From CAZYQW01 sp964649825 (GTDB lineage Bacteria; Planctomycetota; B15-G4; JADJEK01): DNA of 64,000 bases. The DNA lies in the NCBI GenBank assembly GCA_964649825.1, contig CAZYQW010000024.1, forward strand, positions 51,012 through 115,011, written 5' to 3'. Below are positions 16,745 through 24,203 of the stretch, in pieces. The translations under genes were made by a program, and so were the position numbers. The notes below the pieces were generated by a model that did no database searches, had not been told where the DNA came from, and saw nothing but the letters and a program-made list of their open reading frames with translations. Each line of letters starts with the position of its first letter. Position 1 is the first letter of the stretch.

Positions 16745-18681
16745 AGATCCTGACTCGGAGCCTGCCGGTGCTGTTCATCGTCGTGCTCGCCTTCTGGCTC
16801 GGGCGAAAGTGGGCGGCGGCGCCGGAGTCCCACGAGACCCACGGAGCCGCCTCGCAGGCGTCGACGGCCAAGGCGCCGACCGTGTGGACCTGCTCGATGC
16901 ATCCTCAGGTGAGGCTGCCGGAGTTCGGGAAGTGCCCGATCTGCTTCATGGATCTGATCCCCGCGCCGTCCGGCGACGAGAGAGACGATCGATCGGCGCC
17001 GATCCTCTCGATGAGCGAGGCGGCCCGCGCGATGGCCGAGATCGAGACGGCACCCGTCGAGCGACGGCACGTCGCGGTCGACGTGCGCATGGTCGGCAAG
17101 GTCGACTACGACGAGTCTCGCGTCACCACGATCACGGCGTGGGTGAAAGGGCGTCTCGAGCGCCTGTTCGTCGACTACACCGGCGTGCCGGTGAAAGCCG
17201 GCGACCACATGCTCGTGCTGTACAGCCCGAGCCTCCTCACCGCGCAGGAGGAGCTCCTGCACGCGAAACGGCTCCACGCCGAGCGACCCGACGAGCGCTT
17301 CTCCTCGCTGGCGCTCGACGCGTCGCGCGAGAAGCTCCGACTATGGGGGCTGAAGGCGGATCAGATCCGGGAGATCGAGGACCGCGGCGTCGCGTCGGAG
17401 TACATCACCGTCTACGCGCCGACCGGCGGCATCGTGGTCCACAAGAACGGGATGGAGGGGATGTACGTCGACGAAGGGACGGAGATCTACACGATCGCGG
17501 ACCTCACTCGAGTATGGGTCAAGCTCGACGCGTACGAGTCCGACCTCGCGTGGCTTCGCCTGGGTCAGCCGGTGACGTTCGAGACGGAAGCGTATCCCGG
17601 CATGGAGTTCCGCGGCACGATCGCCTTCATCGATCCCATGCTCGACGAACGGACGCGATCGGTGAAGGTCCGCGTGAACGTGGAGAACGAGAGCGGCCGG
17701 CTGAAGCCGGGGATGTTCGTACGTGCCACGGTCTTTGCGCAGATCGCGGAAGGCGGCGTGGTCCGGGAGTCGTTCCTGGCCGGCAAGTGGATCTGCCCGA
17801 TGCATCCCGACGTGGTCTCGGACCGCGCGGGTGACTGCGAGCAGTGCGGGATGCCGCTCGTGAAGAGCGAGTCCCTCGGCTACGCGGCCGCGACGGACGC
17901 GGTGCGCGCGCCGCTCGTGATCCCGGCCACGGCGCCGCTCCTCACCGGAAAGCGGGCGATCGTCTTCGTCGAGCTGACGGACCGCGACCGCCCGACGTAC
18001 GAGGGTCGCATCGTCGTGCTCGGTCCGCGAGCCGGAGACCACTACATCGTGGAGCACGGGCTCGAGGAAGGCGAGCGCGTCGTCGTCCAGGGCAACTTCA
18101 AGATCGACAGCGCCCTCCAGATCCAGGCGCGGCCGTCGATGATGTCGATGTCGGATGCCGCCGCGGCTCCCAGCCGCGCCTCGTCCGATCCCGCCCCGAC
18201 CACGGCGGGACCGGGCGAGGCGCTCGACGTGCCGGACGCGTTCCGAGCCCGGCTCGCCGAGGTGGTATCCGGCTACCTCGACCTGTCCGAGCGGCTCGCC
18301 GCCGACGACGCGACCGGAGCCTCGTTGGCCGCGACCCGGACCAAGGCCGGCCTCGCGGCCGTCGACCCGAGCGAACTCACCGGCGACGCGCTGACCGCGT
18401 GGACGGCGGACGCGCGCGACCTCGAGACCGGCGTCGACCAGGTTCTCTCGGCCAAGGGAGACATCGAGGGTCAACGCCGCGGCTTCCTCATCCTCTCCGA
18501 GGCGCTGCCCGCGATCCTGAGACGCTACGCCCCCCCCCAAGACGCCGGGCTCCACCGCTTCTACTGTTCGATGGCGTTCGACGGCCGCGGCGCCGCGTGG
18601 CTCCAGGTCGGAGAACGCGTCGCCAACCCGTACTTCGGCGCCGCGATGCTGCGGTGCGGCGAAGAGTCGACGGAGCGCTGA
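16741..18681 (+). CDS. CusB-like periplasmic adaptor with two heavy-metal-binding domains and a DUF3347 tail
   Basis: The protein has 646 residues, well above the roughly 400 of CusB. An N-terminal membrane anchor (LPVLFIVVLAFWLG) is followed by a first heavy-metal-binding domain at 49-75 (WTCSMHPQV...GKCPICFMDL). The HlyD/barrel-sandwich adaptor core covers about 105-340 (VKGRLERLFVDYTGVPVKAGD; YAPTGGIVVHKNGMEGMYV). A second metal-binding domain sits at 350-375 (WICPMHPDV...GDCEQCGMPL), with further beta-barrel sequence to about 465. The tail from about 495 resembles the copper-associated DUF3347 family (FYCSMAFDGRGAAWLQ; VANPYFGAAMLRCGE). It links the RND pump to the outer membrane channel and probably hands over Cu or Ag. 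The gene is coupled to both neighbours. Confidence 0.92.
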   Translation: MKILTRSLPVLFIVVLAFWLGRKWAAAPESHETHGAASQASTAKAPTVWTCSMHPQVRLPEFGKCPICFMDLIPAPSGDERDDRSAPILSMSEAARAMAEIETAPVERRHVAVDVRMVGKVDYDESRVTTITAWVKGRLERLFVDYTGVPVKAGDHMLVLYSPSLLTAQEELLHAKRLHAERPDERFSSLALDASREKLRLWGLKADQIREIEDRGVASEYITVYAPTGGIVVHKNGMEGMYVDEGTEIYTIADLTRVWVKLDAYESDLAWLRLGQPVTFETEAYPGMEFRGTIAFIDPMLDERTRSVKVRVNVENESGRLKPGMFVRATVFAQIAEGGVVRESFLAGKWICPMHPDVVSDRAGDCEQCGMPLVKSESLGYAAATDAVRAPLVIPATAPLLTGKRAIVFVELTDRDRPTYEGRIVVLGPRAGDHYIVEHGLEEGERVVVQGNFKIDSALQIQARPSMMSMSDAAAAPSRASSDPAPTTAGPGEALDVPDAFRARLAEVVSGYLDLSERLAADDATGASLAATRTKAGLAAVDPSELTGDALTAWTADARDLETGVDQVLSAKGDIEGQRRGFLILSEALPAILRRYAPPQDAGLHRFYCSMAFDGRGAAWLQVGERVANPYFGAAMLRCGEESTER

Positions 18682-18682
18682 C

Positions 18683-21600
18683 GTGGCTTCCTCGCGCTCG
18701 CCACTCGACACCCTCATGCGCTTCTGCCTCGAGAGCAAGCTCGTCGTCGTGCTCGGGCTCTCGTTCCTCGTCGCCGCCGGCGTCGTCGTCGCGCCGTTCG
18801 ACTGGAAGCTCGACTTCCTTCCCCGCGCGCCGATCCCGGTCGACGCGATCCCCGATACGGGTGACAACCAGCAGATCGTCTTCACGAAGTGGCCGGGACG
18901 ATCGCCGCAGGACATCCAGGACCAGGTCACGTACCCGCTCACGGTCTCCCTGCTGAACGTCCCGGGCGTGAAGACGATCCGCAGCAGCTCGATGTTCGGG
19001 TTCTCGTCCATCAACGTCATCTTCGACGACGACGTCGAGTTCTACTGGTCGCGCTCGCGCATCCTCGAGAAGCTGTCGAGCCTCGGCGGCGATGTTCTTC
19101 CCGAAGGCGTGCAGCCCGCGCTCGGGCCCGACGCCACCGCTCTCGGCCAGGTGTTCTGGTACACCCTCGAGGGGCGGGACGACGACGGTCGGCCGGCGCC
19201 CGGCTGGTCGCTCGAGGAGCTGCGTTCGATCCAGGATTGGCAGGTCCGCTACGCGCTCGCCGCCGCGGACGGCGTGTCCGAGGTGGCGTCCGTGGGCGGT
19301 TTCGTGCGGGAGTACCAGGTCGACGTGGATCCCGACGCGATGCGCGCCTACGGCGTGACGCTCGGCGAGGTCTACAACGCAGTCAAGATGTCGAACATCG
19401 ACGTCGGTGCGCGCACGATCGAGGTGAACCGCGTCGAGTACGTCGTGCGCGGCATCGGCTTCCTCGAGACCACCGGCGACCTCGAGAACACGGTCATCAA
19501 GGCCCGGAACGAGGTGCCGATCTTCATCAGGAACGTCGCCCGCGTCTCCACCGGGCCGGCGCTGCGCCGAGGGGCTCTCGACAAGGGCGGCGCCGAGGCG
19601 GTCGGCGGCGTCGTCGTCGCGCGGTTCGGCTCGAACCCGCTCGCCGTCATCGAGAACGTGAAGGGGAAGATCACCGAGATCGCGTCCGGGCTGCCGGCGA
19701 AGGAGCTTCCCGACGGCCGCGTCTCGCGCGTCACCGTCGTCCCGTTCTACGACCGCACGGGGCTGATCCACGAGACGCTGGGCACGCTGAGCGACGCGTT
19801 GCGGCAGCAGATCATCGTGACCGTCATCGTCGTGCTCGTGATGGTGCTCCACTTGCCGAGCTCCTTCCTCATCTCGCTGGTGCTGCCGCTCACCGTGCTC
19901 GGCTGTTTCCTCGGCATGAAGCTGTTCCACGTCGACGCGAACATCGTGGCGTTGTCCGGGATCGCGATCGCGGTCGGCACGATCGTCGACATGGGGATCG
20001 TGCTGTGCGAGAACATCCTCCGGCACCTGAAGGAGGAGGAGGACGCGGGCCGGCGCTTGACGTACCGCGAGGCGCTCGAAGTCGTCCATCGCGGTGCCAG
20101 CGAGGTCGGCGGCGCGATCCTGACCGCGATCGCGACGACCATTCTCAGCTTCCTTCCGGTGTTCACGATGACGGGCGCCGAGGGGAAGTTGTTCTCGCCG
20201 CTCGCCTGGACGAAGACGCTGGCGCTCCTTGCGTCGGTCGTGCTCGCGCTGGTCTCGATCCCCCCGCTGGCTCACGTCCTCTTCTGCGGTCGCGTCCGCT
20301 CGCGCGCGCTCCGCATCGTCGCGTCCGTCGCGGTCGTCTCCGCCGGCGTCTGGGTCACGGTCCGTCACGACGCGACGATCGGGATCATGGTCGCGGCGGC
20401 GGGCATCTACTTCCTCGTGCGATCCCGCCTTCGGCCGATCGTTCGGTCGACGCTCGTTTCCACCTCGAGCATCGTCGCGGCCGCCGTCTTCGCGGTGTTC
20501 CTCGCGAGGACGTGGGAGCCGCTCGGCGCGAACGCTTCGTTCGCCGCCAACCTCGCGTTCGTCGGCGTCGCGATCGGCGGCTTGCTGCTCGCGTTCCTCG
20601 TCTTCCGGATCCTCTACGTCCCCCTCCTTCGTTTCTTTCTCGAGCACAAGCTCCTCTTCCTCTGCGTCCCGGCCGCGCTGGTCGTCGCCGGCGCCACGAT
20701 CTGGCTCGGTTACGACCGGATCTTTGGAGGGCTGCCGAAGCCGATCCAAACGTCGAGGCTCGCGGTGTGGGCGCGCCACGCGTTCCCCGGCCTCGGACAG
20801 GAGTTCATGCCGCCGCTCGACGAGGGCGCGTTCCTCTGGATGCCGACGACGATGGCCCACGCGTCGATCGGCGAGGCGATCGACGTGCTCGCCACGCAGG
20901 ACATGGCGTTCAGCGCGATCCCCGAGGTCGAGGCGGTCGTCGGAAAGATCGGCCGCGTCGAGAGCCCCCTGGACCCGGCGCCGATCACCATGATCGAGAC
21001 CGTGATCCAGTACAAGCCGGAGTACGTGTCCGGCGCGGACGGCAAGCGCGTGCGCCAGTGGCGTGACGAGATCCGGACTCCGCGCGACATCTGGAACGAG
21101 ATCGTCGCGGCGGGCGAACTCCTCGGCTCGACGAGCGCTCCGTTCCTCCAGCCGATGGAGGCCCGGCGCGTGATGCTCCAGACGGGGATGCGCGCGCGCT
21201 TCGGAGTGAAGGTCCGCGGCCCCGACCTCGAGACGATCGACGCCGCGTGCCTCGAGATCGAGCGCCTCTTGAAGCAGGTCCAGTTCGTCGAGCCCGCGAC
21301 GGTGCTCGCCGACCGCGTCGTCGGCAAACCGTACCTCGAGATCGAGATCGACCGGGAGGCGATCGCCCGCTACGGCGTTCCCATCCAACGCGTTCAAGAC
21401 GTCGTGGAGGTCGCGATCGGAGGGCGGCCGATCACCACGACCGTCGAGGGTCGTGAGCGGTACCCGGTGCGGGTTCGATACCAGCGGGAGCTCCGCGACT
21501 CGGTGGAAGCGATCGAGAAGATCCTCATCCCCGTCGACGAGGGGATCCAGATCCCGCTGACCCAGATCGCGACGATCCGCTACGTGCGCGGGCCACAGGC

Positions 21601-22393
21601 CATCAAGAGCGAGGACACGTTCCTCGTCGCGTACGTCACCTTCGACAAGAAGGAGGGTCACGCCGACGTCGAGGTCGTCGAGCGATGCCAGGAACACCTC
21701 GACCGGAACTACACGCGACCGTCCGGCGTCTCGCTCGAGTTCTCGGGCGAGTACGAGAACCAGATCCACGCCCGGAAGACGCTCTCGCTCGTCCTTCCGA
21801 TCGCGCTCTTCTCGATCTTCCTCGTGCTCTACCTGCAGTTCCGTTCGGTGATGACCGCGCTCTCCGTCTTCTCCGGAGTGCTGGTCGCGTGGGCGGGCGG
21901 CTTCATCCTCCTCTGGCTGTACGGGCGAGAAGGATTCCTCGACGTCGACGTCCTTGGGGCGAACCTGCAGCAGGTATTCCAGGTCGGACCGATCAACCTC
22001 AGCGTCGCGGTCTGGGTCGGCTTCCTCGCCCTGTTCGGAATCGCGACCGACGACGGGGTGGTCATGTCGACCTACTTGAAGCAATCGTTCGAGCGGAGCG
22101 AGCCGACGACGCGGGCCGAGATCCGCGCCGCCGTGATCGAGGCCGGCCGGCGCCGGATCCGTCCGTGCCTGATGACGACCGCGACGACGATCCTCGCGCT
22201 CCTCCCGGTCCTGACGTCGACCGGACGCGGCTCCGACCTGATGCGTCCGATGGCGATCCCCTCGTTCGGCGGGATGGCGATCGAGCTCATCACGCTCTTC
22301 GTCGTGCCCGTGCTCTTCTGTGCGACCAAGGAATGGGCGGCGTGGTTCAGGGCGCGATCTCTTGGTTCAAACGACGTCGCGCGTAGCGCGTGA
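18683..22393 (+). CDS. CusA/CzcA-family heavy-metal RND efflux pump, enlarged by a central membrane insertion
   Basis: The protein has 1236 residues; the start is GTG 18683, one base after the adaptor stop. Family markers include the N-terminal helix, DAIPDTGDNQQIVFTKWPGRSPQDIQDQ split over the first porter loop, the proton-relay Asp in GTIVDMGIVLCENI (D436), GRVESPLDPAPITMIET, and RRVMLQTGM. The GRVESPLDP and MLQTG motifs are typical of the CusA/CzcA branch that exports monovalent or divalent metals. CusA itself is about 1040-1050 residues. The excess lies at about 533-640, where additional hydrophobic helices (RIVASVAVVSAGVWVTV; GIMVAAAGIYFLV; SSIVAAAVFAVFL; LAFVGVAIGGLLLAFLV) separate the two halves. 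It uses the proton gradient at the inner membrane. The 3' end overlaps the convergent DedA-like gene by 47 bases. Confidence 0.92.
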   Translation: MASSRSPLDTLMRFCLESKLVVVLGLSFLVAAGVVVAPFDWKLDFLPRAPIPVDAIPDTGDNQQIVFTKWPGRSPQDIQDQVTYPLTVSLLNVPGVKTIRSSSMFGFSSINVIFDDDVEFYWSRSRILEKLSSLGGDVLPEGVQPALGPDATALGQVFWYTLEGRDDDGRPAPGWSLEELRSIQDWQVRYALAAADGVSEVASVGGFVREYQVDVDPDAMRAYGVTLGEVYNAVKMSNIDVGARTIEVNRVEYVVRGIGFLETTGDLENTVIKARNEVPIFIRNVARVSTGPALRRGALDKGGAEAVGGVVVARFGSNPLAVIENVKGKITEIASGLPAKELPDGRVSRVTVVPFYDRTGLIHETLGTLSDALRQQIIVTVIVVLVMVLHLPSSFLISLVLPLTVLGCFLGMKLFHVDANIVALSGIAIAVGTIVDMGIVLCENILRHLKEEEDAGRRLTYREALEVVHRGASEVGGAILTAIATTILSFLPVFTMTGAEGKLFSPLAWTKTLALLASVVLALVSIPPLAHVLFCGRVRSRALRIVASVAVVSAGVWVTVRHDATIGIMVAAAGIYFLVRSRLRPIVRSTLVSTSSIVAAAVFAVFLARTWEPLGANASFAANLAFVGVAIGGLLLAFLVFRILYVPLLRFFLEHKLLFLCVPAALVVAGATIWLGYDRIFGGLPKPIQTSRLAVWARHAFPGLGQEFMPPLDEGAFLWMPTTMAHASIGEAIDVLATQDMAFSAIPEVEAVVGKIGRVESPLDPAPITMIETVIQYKPEYVSGADGKRVRQWRDEIRTPRDIWNEIVAAGELLGSTSAPFLQPMEARRVMLQTGMRARFGVKVRGPDLETIDAACLEIERLLKQVQFVEPATVLADRVVGKPYLEIEIDREAIARYGVPIQRVQDVVEVAIGGRPITTTVEGRERYPVRVRYQRELRDSVEAIEKILIPVDEGIQIPLTQIATIRYVRGPQAIKSEDTFLVAYVTFDKKEGHADVEVVERCQEHLDRNYTRPSGVSLEFSGEYENQIHARKTLSLVLPIALFSIFLVLYLQFRSVMTALSVFSGVLVAWAGGFILLWLYGREGFLDVDVLGANLQQVFQVGPINLSVAVWVGFLALFGIATDDGVVMSTYLKQSFERSEPTTRAEIRAAVIEAGRRRIRPCLMTTATTILALLPVLTSTGRGSDLMRPMAIPSFGGMAIELITLFVVPVLFCATKEWAAWFRARSLGSNDVARSA

Positions 22394-23054
22394 TGATCGC
22401 CGCCCCCACGATCATCGCCGCGAACGCGCCGCCCTTCACGAGCCACGTGGCCGCGCCGGACGAGCCATCCCCGGCCGCCGCGGCGAGGTCGCTCGCGACG
22501 ACCCCGGCGTACACGTTCAACACGGTGCCGGGGAGCATCCCGAGGAAAGACGCGCGCAGGTACGCGAAGAACGACACGTGGGTCGCACCGCAGAAGCAGT
22601 TCAAGACGCCGAACGGGAAGACGGTCATACGGCTCAGGAGGACGATCCACGCGCCGCGCTCGGCGATCGCCCGGTCGATCCTCACCAGCTTCGGCCGCTT
22701 CCTCTGCAGCCGCTCGACGAGCCCGTGAAAGAAGTACCTGCCCAGTAGGAATCCGACGGCGGCCGAACACGTCGCCGCGACCTGGACCCAGAGCACCCCT
22801 CGCATGAACCCGAAGTGCGCGCCGGCCGCGACGTCGAGTGGCGTGGCGGGCAGGAACAGGCCGGTGGTCAACACGTAGATCACGATGAACAGCGCGGGTG
22901 CCTGAGATCCGAGCTCGGCGAACTCGCGAAGACTGTCCCGATGCAGCGAGCGCAGCTCGGGGAAGACGGCGAGCGCGGTGACGAGCGCCGCTCCGAACAA
23001 GATCGGGACGAGGTGGATCGCCCGCCTCTTCAAGGTTCGTCCGATCTCGCCCAT
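22347..23054 (-). CDS. DedA/TVP38-family (SNARE-associated, VTT domain) membrane protein
   Basis: The protein has 235 residues and about five hydrophobic segments. The family signature is visible: FLPATPLDVAAGAHFGFMRGVLW (re-entrant loop with the G-x-x-F-G pattern), LLGRYFFHGLVERL, LLSRMTVFPFGVLNCFCGATHV and FLGMLPGTVLNVYAG. VTT-domain proteins are implicated in lipid scrambling and proton-dependent transport at the cytoplasmic membrane. It lies convergent to the CusA-like gene and upstream of nothing else on this strand within 27 bases of the TerC gene, so the two minus-strand genes (TerC then DedA-like) may be cotranscribed. Confidence 0.88.
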   Translation of the reverse strand: MGEIGRTLKRRAIHLVPILFGAALVTALAVFPELRSLHRDSLREFAELGSQAPALFIVIYVLTTGLFLPATPLDVAAGAHFGFMRGVLWVQVAATCSAAVGFLLGRYFFHGLVERLQRKRPKLVRIDRAIAERGAWIVLLSRMTVFPFGVLNCFCGATHVSFFAYLRASFLGMLPGTVLNVYAGVVASDLAAAAGDGSSGAATWLVKGGAFAAMIVGAAIITRYARRRLNQEIAP

Positions 23055-23081
23055 CCTCGAATCGCCGGCCCTGGGACGCCG

Positions 23082-23909
23082 CTACCTGCGCTGCTCGGGT
23101 TTCTTCGTCCCGCCACCCTCGCGAAGACCGCCTTCAGCCCGGAGTGGGTCGGACTCGGACTCCTTCGCGGCCAACAGCTTCCTCTGATATCGGCTTTGGG
23201 CCACGTCGGTCAGGAGGAGTACGACGAGGACGAAGTAGAAAGTCGACTTGCTCATCGCAGTGACCTCGTGGCCGAAGAAGTGGAGATCGGCGAGGTGTCC
23301 CCCTTCGGACAGCAGCATGACCCCCACGATCAGGAGGATGAAGAGGCCGAGCACCTCGTACATCCGATTCCGCTGCAGGAACGCCGAGACTCGATCCGAG
23401 AGCCAGATCATGATGAGACCGCCGATGATGATCGCCACGGCCATCACCCAGAAGACCTTCGTCAACGCCATCGCGCTCAGGATCGAATCGAACGAGAAGA
23501 CGAGGTTCATGAGCACGATCCAGAAGATGATCATGCCCATCGAGCGCGGCTTCCGATGGTCGACGTGCGCCTCCTCGAGCGCGATCATGTGGAACACCTC
23601 CTTGACCGCCGTGTAGATGATGAACGCTCCGCCCAGGATCACGATCAGACTGTGGACGTTGAACGATCCCTCGACGAACGCGTTCGCCATGCCGAAGATC
23701 GGCGCCTGGAAGGTGTCGATCAGCTTCAACAGGACGAAGAGAAGGACGACGCGCAGGACGATGGCCATGCCGATCCCCCAGCGGCGCACCTTGGTACGCT
23801 GGTCCGCCGGGGCCCGCTTCGACTCGAGCGAGATGTAGAGGAGGTTGTCGACGCCGAGCACGGCCTGAAGGAAGACGAGCATTCCGAGCGTCATCAGGTT
23901 CTCGAGCAT
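23082..23909 (-). CDS. TerC-family integral membrane protein
   Basis: The protein has 275 residues and about seven to eight transmembrane segments. Signature stretches are VFLQAVLGVDNLLYISL (the conserved GxDNxL in helix 1), FSFDSILSAMALT (the F-S-x-DSI motif) and the third acidic region MIWLSDRVSAFLQRN. TerC proteins are linked to metal (notably manganese) homeostasis at the membrane and to tellurite resistance. Its place beside the metal efflux cluster fits that role. The charged C-terminal tail (EGGLREGGGTKKPEQRR) is likely cytoplasmic. The gene ends 28 bases before the DedA-like start. Confidence 0.92.
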   Translation of the reverse strand: MLENLMTLGMLVFLQAVLGVDNLLYISLESKRAPADQRTKVRRWGIGMAIVLRVVLLFVLLKLIDTFQAPIFGMANAFVEGSFNVHSLIVILGGAFIIYTAVKEVFHMIALEEAHVDHRKPRSMGMIIFWIVLMNLVFSFDSILSAMALTKVFWVMAVAIIIGGLIMIWLSDRVSAFLQRNRMYEVLGLFILLIVGVMLLSEGGHLADLHFFGHEVTAMSKSTFYFVLVVLLLTDVAQSRYQRKLLAAKESESDPLRAEGGLREGGGTKKPEQRR

Positions 23910-24203
23910 CGCCTGTCTCTCCGGTTATCGGTCCGCGCCGCGGTTCACGACAGAGCGTAGAGAGGCGGCAACTCAGAAGCCAACGCGACCACACCCCCGA
24001 CCACCGCTGCGACCGGCCGTCTCCGTCGCGCGCCGCGATCAGGCTCTCGAACCGCGGAGGATCGCACTCGAGGTGTACAGATCGGCCTCGGTGACATCCA
24101 CCGCGTCGGGTCCCTTCTCGTACTCGGCCGCTCCTGGATGAACCGCAACAGCTACACGCCGTCGCGCAAGCGGGCCGAGCGGATCGTCAGGGACATGCCC
24201 GCG
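23910..24203. other. Intergenic stretch between TerC and PSCyt1/LRR genes
   Basis: About 294 bases with no start-bearing coding frame that I can support and no obvious terminator stem. A minus-strand frame continues in phase after the stop of the PSCyt1/LRR gene's own strand logic is not relevant here; no gene is called. It should contain the TerC promoter. Confidence 0.35.

Noticed and set aside
18488..22084. A 1198-residue open frame on the minus strand
   Set aside because: Antisense to the CusA-like gene; low-complexity charged sequence without motifs.
24010..24203. Minus-strand frame continuing in phase past the PSCyt1/LRR stop region, with a stretch resembling a protein
   Set aside because: No start codon or ribosome-binding site in that frame and no family resemblance.
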